64,000 nucleotides of DNA from NCBI GenBank assembly GCA_017979445.1, contig CM030717.1, positions 21,501,288-21,565,287 of the forward strand. The letters are read 5' to 3'. A program made the translations under genes and the position numbers. Under the pieces are notes generated by a model. That model was not told the origin of the DNA. It made no database searches and saw nothing but the letters and a program-made list of their open reading frames with translations. This document shows positions 22,900-34,085 of this stretch, one piece after another (position 1 is the first letter of the stretch; every line of letters starts with the position of its first letter). This DNA is from Akebia trifoliata (Eukaryota > Streptophyta > Magnoliopsida > Ranunculales > Lardizabalaceae).

Positions 22900-24207
22900 G
22901 GCCAAGCACTGTCGAAGTCAAAGACAAGCCTGCATATTGCTGTCAGATCAATATTGCTACTCGACTACCTGATGGAAAGCCGTGGTACACAGACATTAAA
23001 AAGGTATTGGAAAAACAAGAATTCCCAGAAGAAGCATCAAGGAAGGAACGACAAACCCTATTAAGATTAGCATCTCAATTCATCCTGTGCGTAGGAAGTT
23101 TATACAAAAGGTCTTATGATGGGATTCATTTGTCGTGCGTCGATGAAGATCAAGCTGAACAGATAATGGTTGAACTACATTCAAGAGAATGCGACCCTCA
23201 CATGAGTGGGAAAATGTTAGCTAAGAAAATTATGAGACAAGGGTACTACTGGCCTACGATGGAAACAGATTGTCATCACATGGTCAAGACCTGCCACAAA
23301 TGCCAAATACATGCAAATCTCATACATGTGCCACCTTCTCGATTAGTTGGTCTGACTTTACCATGGCCATTCTCAGTTTGGGAAATTGACATTATTGGTA
23401 AAATATCGCCTAAAGCATCAAACGGGCATGAATACATTTTGGTTGCTATCGATTATTTTACTAAGTGGGTCGAAGCTGCCTCTTATGCTGTCCTTACTGC
23501 ATCTTGAGTTGCAAAATTTATCCAAACGAACATCATCAGCCGATACGGGGTACCTTCGGAACTGATTTCTGACAACGGGTCACATTTCAAAGCTGAGGTT
23601 ATTACTTTGTGTTCAAAGTTCAAAATCTCACACCACAAATCATCTCCTTACCGTCCTCAGAGTAATGGAGCAGTCGAAGCAGCTAATAAGAATCTTAAAA
23701 CTATCATAAGGAAAATGTGTCAATCACATACCATTTACACTATGGGCATATCGAACTTCAATTCGATCCTCTACCGGAGCCACTCCCTACTCCTTAGTGT
23801 ATGGCATGGAAGCGATCTTGCCAGTTGAAATGGAAATTCCATCTCTCAGGGTCTTGTTGGAAAGTCAGTTGTCAGAAACAGATTGGGTTCGCCAGCGGTA
23901 TGAAGAATTGAATTTGATCGAAGAAAAATGACTGAGAGCTTTGTATCACGTGCAAGCTTATGAAAGAAGGGTCGCCCGTGCATTTGACATAAAGATCAAG
24001 GCCCGTCACTTACAAACCGGGGATTTAGTACTCAAAGAGAATCGGACACCTATCTTTGACCCTAGAGGAAAGTTCAAACCAAATTGGGGAGGTCCGTACA
24101 TTATCAAGGAGATATTACCAGGAAAAACTGTCAGGCTTCAAGATCATGATGGAATCGAGTTACCAGAACCAACCAACCTTGACCAAATCAAACGGTACTA
24201 CATTTAA
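22900..24207 (+). pseudogene. pol: Element A pol, integrase
   Basis: The zinc region has HSRECDPHMSGKML and CHHMVKTCHKCQIHAN. The core has WEIDIIGKISP (first D), ELISDNGSHF (second D) and SNGAVEAANKN (E). The C-terminal part has GDLVLKENRTPIFDPRGKF, NWGGPYIIKEILPGKTVRL and ends NLDQIKRYYI with a stop at 24205-24207. Catalytic residues survive, but a TGA at 23505-23507, a frameshift near 23750 and a stop near 23930 break it. The integrase end is the best landmark for aligning element A with element 1 (27190-27260). Confidence 0.87.
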
Positions 24208-25599
24208 GGAGGCCATTTTTGGCCAAATCAATTTTCCTACTACCTAGTTCATTATCTCCTTTCTCAACACCTTTGCAGCCTGTTCAAAAAGAGAAAAAAT
24301 ATATCGTTTACTTCTTAGCCTGATTACCTAACCTAAGGGAGGGAAAAATCCGAACTACGTTTTGGTTTGATCCCAAAAATTTGGGGTACGTAGGCAACCT
24401 GAGAAGTTATTTTAGGCCCGACCATCTCAAAATAAAAAAATAGATTCCCCGACAAAGAAAAAATCTAAAAAGAAAAAATTCAAAAGAAAAAGAAATATCA
24501 TCCAAAATGGGGAAGAAAGTTCAAGAAAAAATGCCACACAAGAGGCATTTGGGTTTTTGAGCTCAAAATTCCTTTCTTTTTATGTCTAGTCCCAAGCCTA
24601 CCTATAAAAGTCCTCCTAAGCACCTGTGTGAAAAAGTCAAGGAGGGTAGCAAAGCATGATCAGACAGTAATTCTAGAACTTCAGAGGAGAAGAAAAAGAT
24701 AAAAAAATAATAAAGCCTGCTAAGTTGAAAACCCGAAAAGGGCGACTTAGGTAAAAATTAAGGCAAGCTCGCAAGGTTGAAAAGCTGAAAGGACAACTTT
24801 GACAACAATCAGAGCCAAGAATAAAGAAAGAGCTCGCTAGATCGAAAACCTGAAAAGGTGATCTAGGCAAAAGTTAGAGCAACAAAGAAAAATAGAAGAA
24901 AATCCCAAGTTGAGAGCGGTCCGAGCTGAAACATCAGAAGTCCGAATAATCAAGTTCAATATTTAGCTTAAACCAGACATAGATTCAGAAGCCACAAGTA
25001 TCTTGTCTACGATCGATCTGAAAATTCTTACTTCCCCAAGTGAACCAATGGAGTGAAGGATGAATTGTATGATGAGTCTCAAAAGGAAATATTTTGTTCT
25101 TTTGAGCCTGACTTAAAATCTTCAATAAAATTAATTAAAATTAAAAATTGGATCTTTATTGCGCTTGTGGTAATCACATATTTCAAACCTTCATACAAGG
25201 GGCATTTTTCTTTTTTCTCTAAATATGTAATTTCCCCCCTTATACCAAGGGCATTTTTTTTATGATGCGTTCAATTATTTTCAATGCCATGTTTATTGTC
25301 AAACTAGGGACATTTTGTTTTGAGAAATGTTAATCCTTAAAGATAATGGGAACCCCAAAGTTAAGGTTACCCTCTTGATAACAGTTTTTCGAAAAACTCT
25401 TAAGGTTCAAACTCAGGTTTTAAATTCATAAAACTTTTGGATAAAACCTTGAGGTTCAAACAAATGCATTTTGGATCTCACATAGGAAATAGGGCATTCA
25501 TTTTGTCCCAGATCTATTCATTCCCAGATTCAACTCCTCTTTTCCAGGTATTTTTTTTTTCTAGATTTATTCTTTCATTCAAAGTTTTACTCAGCCAGA
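24208..25599 (+). mobile_element. Element A 3' untranslated region, first part
   Basis: Non-coding sequence after integrase. It contains the block around 24365 and the run of 'aaaacctgaaaaggtgatctaggcaaaagttagagc'-like imperfect repeats (24715-24890), all shared in reverse with element 1 at 16431-17734. Confidence 0.75.
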
Positions 25600-26246
25600 T
25601 CCCGCCGAGGGCTTTCTCGGAATTATGCTCAGTTACCGCCGAGGGTTTTTCAGAATTATGCTCAGTTGCCGTCGAGGGCTTTCTCGGAACTATGCTTAGA
25701 TGCCGCCAAGGGTTTTCTCGGAACTATACTCAGATGTCGCCGAGGGTTTTCTCGGAACTATGCTCAGATGCCACCAAAGGTTTTCTTAGAATTATGCTCA
25801 GTTGCCGCCGAGGGTTTTCTCGGAACTATGCTCAGATGCCGCCAAGGGTTTTCTTGGAATTATGCTCAATTGCCGTCGAGGGCTTTCTCAGAACTATGCT
25901 AAGATGCCGCCGAAGGTTTTCTCGGAACTATGCTTAGATACCGCCAAGGGTTTTCTTGGAATTATGCTCAGATGTCGCCAAGGATTTTCTTGGAATTATG
26001 CTCAGATGCCGCCGAGGGTTTTCTCGAAATTATGCTTAGATGCCGCCAAGGTTTTCTTGGAATTATGCTCAGATGCCGCCAAGGGTTTTCTTGGAACTAT
26101 GCTCAGTTACCGCCAAGGATTTTCTTGGAGCTATGCTCAGTTACCGCAGAGGGTTTTCTCGAAACTATGCTCAGATGCTGCCGAGGGTTTTCTCGGAATT
26201 ATGCTTAGATACTGCTAAGGGTTTTCTTGGAATTATGCTCAGTTTA
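25600..26246 (+). repeat. 3' UTR tandem array of element A, 34-bp unit
   Basis: About eighteen copies built on 'gccgagggttttctcgga' and 'actatgctcagatgcc'. Successive 'atgctcag' blocks are 33-34 bp apart (25625, 25658, 25692, 25726, 25760). Because 34 is not a multiple of three, all three frames stay open and look alike, so the apparent repeat proteins here are artefacts. The array replaces the 55-bp array of element 1 at the same position. Confidence 0.92.
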
Positions 26247-26578
26247 TGCTCAGTTCATATTCACTTCATGCTCAGATTTGACTCATTTCTAACTCAAACT
26301 CTTTGAAACCTATCTCAAATTTTGAGTTTACACACTTGCACAGTGTTACATCAGTCAAGGAGAATTTTCTAAAATTCAAGGATCTGACACTGCCAGTGAG
26401 AGCTCGCGCTCAAGGACCTACATTTTTCTAGTTCGGGGAGAGTTTTACCCTCAAGGATCCGAACACCCTGACGAATTGCTAAATCAGGTTCAAAATGAAC
26501 CGTCACTAGCTTTGGCATTCGGATATCGCACAATCTACCAAAATAGATTTGCTATCTAGTTTGCTTCAACCCTCTGCC

Positions 26579-26591
26579 AAAGAGGGGCATC
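26579..26591 (+). promoter_or_regulatory. Polypurine tract of element A
   Basis: AAAGAGGGGCATC immediately before TGTAGACACCCC of the 3' LTR. Confidence 0.8.
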
Positions 26592-27127
26592 TGTAGACAC
26601 CCCATTTTTGCATCCGCCTGATTAATCAAGTCGTTAATCCGATCGCAATGGTTCCCAATGATGGATGTCTATTCCAATGCTTTATTTTGTTACCAGATGT
26701 ATTTCAGAAATCCGGATGAGGTATCTCAAACTGACAAAACCTTAGAAATCACGCTGCGCTAGGAAAATACGATCCTAGAAACATAGAAATCATAATATTG
26801 CAGACCAAAAAGAAGCTTCACGATAAAAATCACTAAAAATGACCAAATTACCAAAATACCCCTAATCAAAACAACCCTAGAACCTACATTACGCTTAGGA
26901 AGACCCATTCAAACACATAAAACAACAAATCGAAACCAAATAAACCACTTTGTCAATTTTCACTAAAAATGACAAAATTACGAAAATACCCCTCATAAAA
27001 TTCACAACCATTTCACATAAAAATTTAGTATCAGTTTGGTTCCTAGACCATAATAACTAGGTGGCAACTCCCAAACCTCAAGGGTCAAAAGCGGATCCGC
27101 GCACCCCGCGGATCGAGAGCGCTTTCA
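26592..27127 (+). repeat. 3' LTR of element A, internally deleted
   Basis: Starts TGTAGACACCCC and ends GAGCGCTTTCA. Its first ~430 bp match the start of 17735-19303 and its last ~100 bp match the end. About 1.03 kb between, including the TATA box and the short-repeat cluster, is missing. The junction lies near 27026. Confidence 0.87.
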
Positions 27128-27132
27128 GCTGC
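27128..27132. repeat. Target-site duplication of element A, right copy
   Basis: gctgc, partner of actgt at 17730-17734. Confidence 0.6.
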
Positions 27133-27711
27133 AAAGGGCTGAGAAAGAAGATATTGAACTAGGTAGCAGGAAAATTAATTTGGCCGAAGATGGTCTCCTT
27201 AAATGTAATACCGCTTGATCTGGTCAAGGTTGGTTGGTTCTAGTAATTCGATTCCATCATGATCTTGAAGTCTGACAGTTTTTCCAGATAGTATTTCTTT
27301 AATGATTGAATCTTTCTAATTGGGTTCAAACTTCCTCCTATGATCGAGAAAGAATGCTCAATTTTTTTTTGGTAGTTTGATGGTTAGATCATTGACTTGT
27401 AAGTGATGAACTTTGACTTTTTTGTCAAACATGCGAATGACTCCTCTCCGTTGACAGACCCAATCTGTTTTTAACAATTGACTTCCATCAAGACCTTGAG
27501 ATACAGATTTTTCATTTTAACCGGTAAGATTGCTTCCATATCATACACTAGAGAGTAAGGAATAGCTCCAGTGGAAGACTGCATTGAAGTATGATGTGTC
27601 CCTAGTGTGAATGGTAACTTCTCTAACTAATATCGGTGTGATTGGCACATTTTCTCGATGATTGTTTTGAGATATTTTATTAGCTGCTTCAACCTTTCCA
27701 TTAAACTAACT
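27133..27711 (-). pseudogene. pol: Element 1 integrase C-terminal remnant
   Basis: The minus strand ends NLDQIKRYYI-stop (near 27209), identical in phrase to the end of element A integrase. Upstream, degraded homology runs back to NGKVEAAN, the integrase glutamate region, at about 27690-27711. There pol homology stops. RT, both RNases H and the integrase N-terminal half are missing, so this is the scar of a large deletion. The element continues on the left of element A at 17734. Confidence 0.75.
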
Positions 27712-27999
27712 TGACTAGAACAAAATAAGAAATAAAAAGATAGACTTGATTACTGAATTGATAGAAAGAACTGGACTCAAAACTCATAAACAACTAAAGC
27801 CAATTACCAACAACAGGCTTGATTACAGACTGAGAACTCGAAAAAATTATTTTCAAACGATTGGACTGAGTCTTCTTTTTCAGATTACTTGCATTTTCAG
27901 ACTTACTTCTTCTCTCTTGGTCAAGACTGTATTTTGTAGAGAAAACCTCATTAGGGACCGATACTCTTGTAAGATGGGGCTAGGAGGTTTATGATTGAC
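27712..27999. other. Unassigned filler at the pol deletion of element 1
   Basis: About 290 bp between the integrase remnant and gag that match neither sibling element. Filler DNA at a double-strand-break repair junction is one explanation. A plus-strand ORF (27746-27994) shows no known domain. Confidence 0.4.
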
Positions 28000-28950
28000 T
28001 GAGCGGATGAGAAGGACTGGGTCAAACGAGAGTTGAGTATTGGATACCATGTTCAAAGTCTAAGGAGGTTGGTAACTGGGTAGAAGGTTAGTGGTAACAT
28101 TTGGCTGCTCAGGGCAGGGACAATAACTTTTTTGGTGTCAATGAGGTCTTGAACTGTATGACGAAGAGCGATGCAACGATCAATAAGATGACCGGGATTT
28201 TGGTGAAACTCAAAAATAAATTAGGATTGTGAGAAGTGGGGAGTGGATTTGGTAAAGGTCAAGGTTGGAGAGGTGCAATGAGCCCTTTACCTAATAGTTT
28301 ATGAAAGACAATGCTCAAAGACATCCCACGATTGATAAATTTCCTGCGTGGTCGAGGTTGATTAGGATTAACTTGGTTGTTAGGCAGGATAGTAGATTGG
28401 ATGGGTATATTAGACGTATTGGCTACATAAGCGTGATCAGTGCTAGACTTTGAATTGGTGAAAGGCCTTTTGAGCTTGTTATCAGAAGGATTGGAAAGGA
28501 TTTCGGAAGCGAAATCATCTTCTAATTGGCTACCAACTTGCAATAGAGACTTGAATGTAGGAAGGTATTGGGAGACTAGATGTCGGGCATACCCTTGCGA
28601 GAGATTTTTTAAGATAATAGCTACTTGTTCTTTCACTGAAGGTCTATCCCACATTTGTGCAACCTTGGCCCTCCAACAACCGATGAAGTTAGTAAATGTT
28701 TCCCCATTCTTCTGTTTAGTTGACTCCAAGTCCCTTCTTGAAGTTTCAATTTCGGTACTGTATTTGTATTGATGCCAGAAAGCCTTTAACATTTTCTCCC
28801 ATGTACCTACTGTAGTTGGATCTTGAGACATCAACCATCGTAGAGCTGATCCTGATAGAGTTCGCTGAAATAATAATGTCATATGTTCGTCGCTAAGGCC
28901 TATAGTGCACATGTTAGTCATATACTTTGAGACGGGTTCTTGCACAACCC
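28000..28950 (-). pseudogene. gag: Element 1 gag, capsid and knuckle region
   Basis: A 228-codon minus-strand frame (28259-28945) has LFQRTLSGSALRWL, AFWHQYKYSTEIE, GETFTNFIGCWRAKVAQM and NLSQGYARHLVSQYLPTF. This is the pattern of the plant retrotransposon gag (PF03732-type) domain. Downstream, near 28215-28130, another frame reads FHQNPGHLIDRC followed by LRHTVQDLID. This equals the Cys-His-like FCEFHMGAPGNSTNQC motif of element 2, where it precedes protease. The start of the capsid region, near 28945, is broken by a small deletion. Confidence 0.8.
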
Positions 28951-29098
28951 ACTCAATTGAACTTATCCATTTCAGGGATTACAAATTTCTCTGGCAATTG
29001 AATCCTAAGGATATAATTCAAAGCTTCAATACCTGCTGTAATCTCATCAATATCCTTTATACTCTTCAGAGTTGACTCTAATTGAGATATTTTGTTGG

Positions 29099-29445
29099 CT
29101 AACATAGGATTTTCATCGACGGGTTTTCATCTCCATCAAGTTCAAAGACCTCATGTGAACGTCTTGTTGCACTTTCTTCTACCTTCTTTCCTTTTGGGTC
29201 ATCAGTGGGATTGCCCATTGATTCTGAAATATGTTTTAAGGCTTCCACCTTGCCTTTTATATTGTTTGTATCAGTGGCAAAGACTACCAAAATCTTACGG
29301 ATCTCTGCAAGCTCAGATTCTGAAGCCATTTCTGATTGTTGACTTGGTACTGACGTTCGTTCTAACCGACTAGACTTACGACTCCAACTAGGAGGTGGAC
29401 GCTTGAGTTTGAGTGCAATGATAACCCTGAAAATCCCATCAAAGG
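29099..29445 (-). pseudogene. gag: Element 1 gag, N-terminal part
   Basis: The minus-strand frame has PPPSWSRKSSRLER upstream of MASESELAEIRKILVVFA, DTNNIKGKVEALKHISESM and an acidic tail DELDGDENPS-like segment. The coiled-coil-like helix is usual at the gag N terminus. It is collinear with the fragment inverted inside element A at 19304-19475. Either methionine could be the real start, since the upstream frame stays open to about 29440. Confidence 0.7.
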
Positions 29446-30305
29446 TGGATTACTAGTTATAGACCCTAGAGTAGACTTTTAACAAATAGAAGTTCCTCTT
29501 GATAGCATGGATTAAGTTGACTCCTAGATTCAAAATCTTTAACCAATGAAATATTTCGATCAAGAAATGAATATGATTTACTGACCTTGTTAAGCATAAA
29601 ATATTCAGTCTATTGAATTAAACTAGTCGATACAAGGTGATTGGGACTATGTACCCATTTGGGTTTGGGCCGGTTCGACCCAATGGATCTGAATATTCCA
29701 CTTGCATCACTTCATCCAATAGTTTTAAGCCAGTTAGTTCAACTGGTCTATATGTTGATCCATAAGATCCATTTACCAATGGGGCTAATTAGTTTAACTT
29801 GATATTGACCAGTATTTCTCATCAATTAAGTCTATTCGATTGGACCGATATTGTGGGTTCGATTGCAGCGGTGTGGACCAGTCCACCCACTTACCTTTTG
29901 ATTGGATTAAATATAGCAACCCGGGAACACTCACGATAAGTTCGAGTCGTGACCTATAGGGAGGTTTCTAGACTCTAGGTTTATTACGTACAATGCAATT
30001 TATCTGGCTACCCTTGCCCAAGTACACCTATATACCTCTCGAGCATATTCAATCAGACGGTACGTGGTGACTTGGTTTGATATACCGTATAGGTGATAAT
30101 CTAAAATTTCAATTCACTTCTCTGAAGCTAAAAACAATCAATTTAATCCCCAAATCAGAGGTGGCGCACGATGTTTAAGCAAAGGCACTCTTAAAGCATC
30201 TCTTTTCTAGAATAGACGTAGTCTATCCTCCTAGTACCGTAGTACATCAGAGCAGGATCTCGCTTAGGCACTGGTTTTGACCAAGAAGTGCAATTGATGT
30301 ACTTA

Positions 30306-30650
30306 TATTATCCTCGATATACCTGTAGGTACGAGTCAAGAGTTGTAGCTTTCATAAATGGTTTGGCATCCCACGAGGAGACCGACCACGTACTAGTACT
30401 ATATTGGCAATAGGGACATGTGACCGTGCGGCTTACAATAGGTTAAAGGCTCAGGTCGCTCCAGCCTGGGTGCATCGATATACCTTTTAGAGTTACTTGA
30501 TCAAACGGTACTGATGCCCCAGTTTGATATACCCTAAGGTACGTGACTGAAGTTGTGGTTTTCATGAATGACATCGCATCTCCGAAGAGACCAGGCCACG
30601 CACTAGTGCCATGTTGGCTAGAAGGGACATGCAAACGTGCAATGCAACAA
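30306..30650. repeat. Direct duplication in the element 1 leader
   Basis: The block 'gatatacc..aggtacg', '..gttgta/ggctttcat', 'gagaccg/aggccacg', 'actagt', 'gggacatg' and 'cgtgc' occurs at 30316-30435 and again at 30526-30640 with many differences. Confidence 0.65.
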
Positions 30651-30997
30651 AATAAACATGCTAGTGGTGTGTACTAAGTAGGGTGGGGTGTGCCCGGGGT
30701 GTTTTTTAGATAAATGGCCCATGGGCCAGATCATATCATCATAACATCGATACCACATGAATACTAACCAAAACAAACACCACTCCAAAATACATCATGA
30801 AAAATGAGCAAATAAAATATATATCAAGATCATGATAATGTTAGAAGCAAGCATTCAATCCAAAATATTTCTTTATGTGTTCCAATCAAGGGTTATTTTG
30901 GATGGCCCAAAATAATTCGAAATTTCAAAGAATATTGAATCGAGGGTAAATGGATGGTCGTTAGGATGGAGATTTTTCTATAAAATCAAATGACCCC

Positions 30998-31026
30998 TTA
31001 TTATTATTATTATTATTATTATTATT
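30998..31026. repeat. (ATT)n microsatellite
   Basis: Nine to ten TTA/ATT units followed by a T-rich run. Confidence 0.85.
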
Positions 31027-31071
31027 TTTTATTTTTTAAACACAAAATCCTAATAAAAATTTGACCAACAA

Positions 31072-31190
31072 GTGGATCGTTATTGACATACCATTTTTTA
31101 CTAGGGTCACCCCAATTTCTGTGTAAATCATTAAATAATCACTATAATTAAGGTGACATTAGAGTAATTGGTGTGTCAATAACAATTCAC
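31072..31190. repeat. Foldback (MITE-like) element of about 119 bp
   Basis: 31072-31093 (GTGGATCGTTATTGACATAC...) and 31169-31190 are imperfect reverse complements over 22 bp. The pairing continues inward through 'gggtcacc' and 'ggtgacat'. It has no coding capacity. No convincing target duplication is visible, so it could be a MITE or just a hairpin. Confidence 0.5.
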
Positions 31191-32768
31191 AAAGAAACCA
31201 AAATCGTTCTCTATTTAGTCATAGAGAGAGCTGTCAGTAGTCCCTTTGTTTATTTTTTCTCTTAAAAAAATCTCTATATGTTTTTTTGTTTTTTTTATAT
31301 ATTTTATTTTTAGTTTTGAAGAAAGAACATGTATATAAAAAAAAACCACGATCTTACCTATATCCAAAAATTCTCCAACGAAAAATTACATAGATATCAT
31401 TCAACCAATCGATATACCCTCTCCAGAAAAATAAAAAATTAAACCCGTGTTTTATTTTTCGATTTTAATTACCCACGGATTAATCTTGCTCTCATCCGAT
31501 CCACCCATCCACTGAAATTAACTACTCCATGACTCATCCGTGTTTAAGATCGTTACTTCCTCGAAAGAATGGAGGTAAAGCTGTTTCAAAAAGAAAATAA
31601 CAGCATAGTCATTATCATAGAAGATCCTCATCTTCTTGTTAAGATTTCTAACAGAGAAGTCGATTTCCCAATTAGCAGTGATTAATGAGGTGGATTGGCG
31701 TTCATCTTATGCTGCCATTGCAGCACCCAATTTGAGGTCGGATTCTCTTTTAAAAAAAAATAGATAAGATCGAAAAGAGAAGTAAACATCAAAGATTTGT
31801 AAAGTTCATCGTCAAAATGTAATCCGAAGTAGTGGGTTCCAACCCGTTGGCTCAGATCAAGAAAAAAAATACGCTAGATTTAAAAAAAAAAAATTACCGA
31901 TTTAACAACAAAGGAATTCTCCACGATCTCAACAGTTTGAGCATTCACCCTCTCTCACGTTCTCTACAATAAAATCGAATTTTTAAAGAAAGAAAATAAA
32001 AAACATATTTTTCACCATTAAAGCTCTGTTAGAAGACGAAGATGACACAGAAACGCTCATGGAACCCATTCCACTGGCCACGGTTTTCATTCACCTCTAT
32101 GGTCGATTACAAAATTACGCATGTTTGATCGAAACACAGTGGAGTTCTTGGTGCAACTTTGAAACCCACAAATCAGATTTTTGCAAAGAAACCGACACAA
32201 ATCAAAAGGGTTTTTTTTCATCGATTAAGATCTCAAACTTTCACTCGAAATCAAAAGCTTATCATTGATTAGAAATAGTAACTCTAAGATATTTCTTCAA
32301 TCGATGAAAGAGAGCTCGATTGCCTTTAAAATCATTCGATATCAAATCGATTTCAATAGGAGTCGATGATTCCAAGCTCCATATCTTTCATCAGAAGGTT
32401 TCGGAAAATCTCTTCGAATGTTAGTGGTCCTAAACCAATTGGAATGGGAGCTTTAAATCGATCGACTTAAGCCGTGGTTTCTGTTGAAGACGATGAAGAA
32501 GGTGATATAAATTGGGATAAAAATGTTTTTTTACTACAAGCACACCAATCTTTGAGTTAGAATTGTTAAGGGTGTAATAGACAAAACCCGTTTCTTACTA
32601 ATAACATAACTTTTATAAAAAACAATTTACCACCTATATACCTTGCTGTCGTTGGCAGCACCTGAAAATTCCTATTTTTATTTTTTATTTTTTGCTTGTT
32701 GTCACTAAAAAAAAACTAACAACAATAATACTGTCAAAAGACTTGACATATCCAAAAAAAAAAAAATC

Positions 32769-32773
32769 GACAT
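32769..32773. repeat. Target-site duplication of element 2, left copy
   Basis: gacat, against gacac at 50602-50606 (one transition). Confidence 0.75.
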
Positions 32774-33456
32774 TGTAACTACGTGATTTTCGTCATTACG
32801 ACGGCCACATCTACTAAAGATTGGAGTCGCCACCATTCAAGTTGGAAGTGGGTGTGAATGGTCACCCGATGGACATTTTTCAAAAAATGGCATTTTTGGC
32901 ATTTTTAGTGACTCACGATGGATAAGGGTAATCAAACCTTGAGATTCGGGTAAGCGGCTCGGTTGGAGAAAAGGGAAGGTGTTAGGCACCCTTTTCTTCC
33001 CGCCAAGTGGTGGTAACTTTAAAGAACTCAGTCATCTTGATTTTAAATAAAAACGAAAAATAAAATATCGCGTGTCGTGTATTTGTACCCTAGACAGGGA
33101 TTCATTTTCGGCTTGATCACATGGTAATTTCATTGATGGAAATGACCCTTATGAACCTTTAGCCTTGGGATCTACTCATTTAAAAAATGAAAGAGAAGGA
33201 GGGGATATTAGAAGTGGGAGAATGAGAGGATAAAGAGAGAGAGAGGGGGGGTGTGTGCTTCGAACCCACCTTGTATCTTTGATCACCTTCTCTTCTTCTC
33301 CTTTTTCTTCTTCTTCTCTTGAGTCCTTAATGAAATATGAGAATGAACCTTTTTTTTTAGAAGATGATATGAGAGTAGTGGAGTAGAGAAAAGAGAAGTA
33401 GAGATTATATATATTTTTTTAAGACTTGGTAACAATTTTTAGGATGAGGCGAGGGG

Positions 33457-33464
33457 TATTTATA
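33457..33464 (-). promoter_or_regulatory. LTR TATA box (element 2, 3' LTR)
   Basis: TATAAATA followed by CCCC on the minus strand, the intact version. Confidence 0.6.
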
Positions 33465-33854
33465 GGTATTGGGAGAGTATTTGGGGGTATAATGGGGTGA
33501 GAGGTTGAAAAGATAGATAATGGCATAAGTTTTAAAGGTGGGGGGTATGAAATTAGGAGTTGGGAGATAGGTAATTATGTAATGAAGGTAAATGGGTTGT
33601 GTTTTGATCCAAATGGTTTGGATTTTACCCAAACCATTTGGGTGGAGTGTTTAAGAGGGTGAGTTGATGGGTGTTTAAGAGAGTGGTTGATTGATTAAGT
33701 GGTGTTTGATTTAAGAGAATGGAGGGTGCAAGATGGTGGTTGGGAGGGTGAGGGAGATGGTGACATGTGCCGTGATGTGTGGATGTTAGAGATTTAGATT
33801 TAATTGATGGAAGAGGTTGAGTGTTTGATTTGAGAGGATAGATGTAGGTTTAGG

Positions 33855-34085
33855 TTGTAGAGATGGGTTTATAGGAAATGATGATGATAGATTAGGGAGA
33901 GGTATGATGATGGTAGGTTAGGGGGAGGTGTGGGTTGATGTGTTTGATTTGAGAGAATAGGGATTAGGGAGTTATGAGGGTAGGTTAGGAGAGTATGGGT
34001 TGATAGTGTTTGATTTGAGAGAATAGAGGTTTATAGGGAGTAATGAGGGTAGGTTAGGGGAGGGTGTGGGTTGTTGTGATTTTTT
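33855..34085 (-). repeat. Imperfect ~75-bp direct repeats inside the family 2 LTR
   Basis: Three copies of 'tgagggtaggttaggggag', 'gtgtgggttgatgtg' and 'tttgatttgagagaata' occur in series, and again at 49625-49850. The solo LTR at 9312 has this region in shorter form. Confidence 0.7.

Larger units (their letters stand above)
17735..27127 (+). mobile_element. Element A: rearranged Tat-like retrotransposon nested in element 1
   Basis: LTRs at 17735-19303 and 26592-27127 share their ends (TGTA-ACACCCC and CTTTCA) with the element 1 LTRs. The element lies in opposite orientation within element 1's 3' untranslated part. Pol (20390-24207) is on the plus strand. Between the 5' LTR and pol is a piece in inverted orientation with the start of gag and an extra ORF. 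Most of gag, the protease and the primer site are missing. The 3' LTR lost about 1 kb internally. Confidence 0.87.
29446..32768 (-). mobile_element. Leader of element 1 (non-coding), interrupted by element 2
   Basis: No coding domain. The 30070-30310 part resembles the leader of element 2 at 46220-46410, with shared 'gaggtggcgcac', 'agacgtagtctatcc' and 'tttgaccaag' blocks. 30840-30990 resembles 50690-50830. The stretch 31030-32768 has no match elsewhere in the window. Confidence 0.65.

Noticed and set aside
25437..26306. Several long plus-strand ORFs that look like repeat proteins with motif FSELCSDAAKGFLG
   Set aside because: They are the three frames of a stop-free 34-bp tandem array. Three units make 102 bases, which gives a 34-residue pseudo-repeat in every frame.
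32059..32268. Plus-strand ORF as a host gene exon
   Set aside because: No recognisable domain and located within the leader of element 1; no splice context could be supported.
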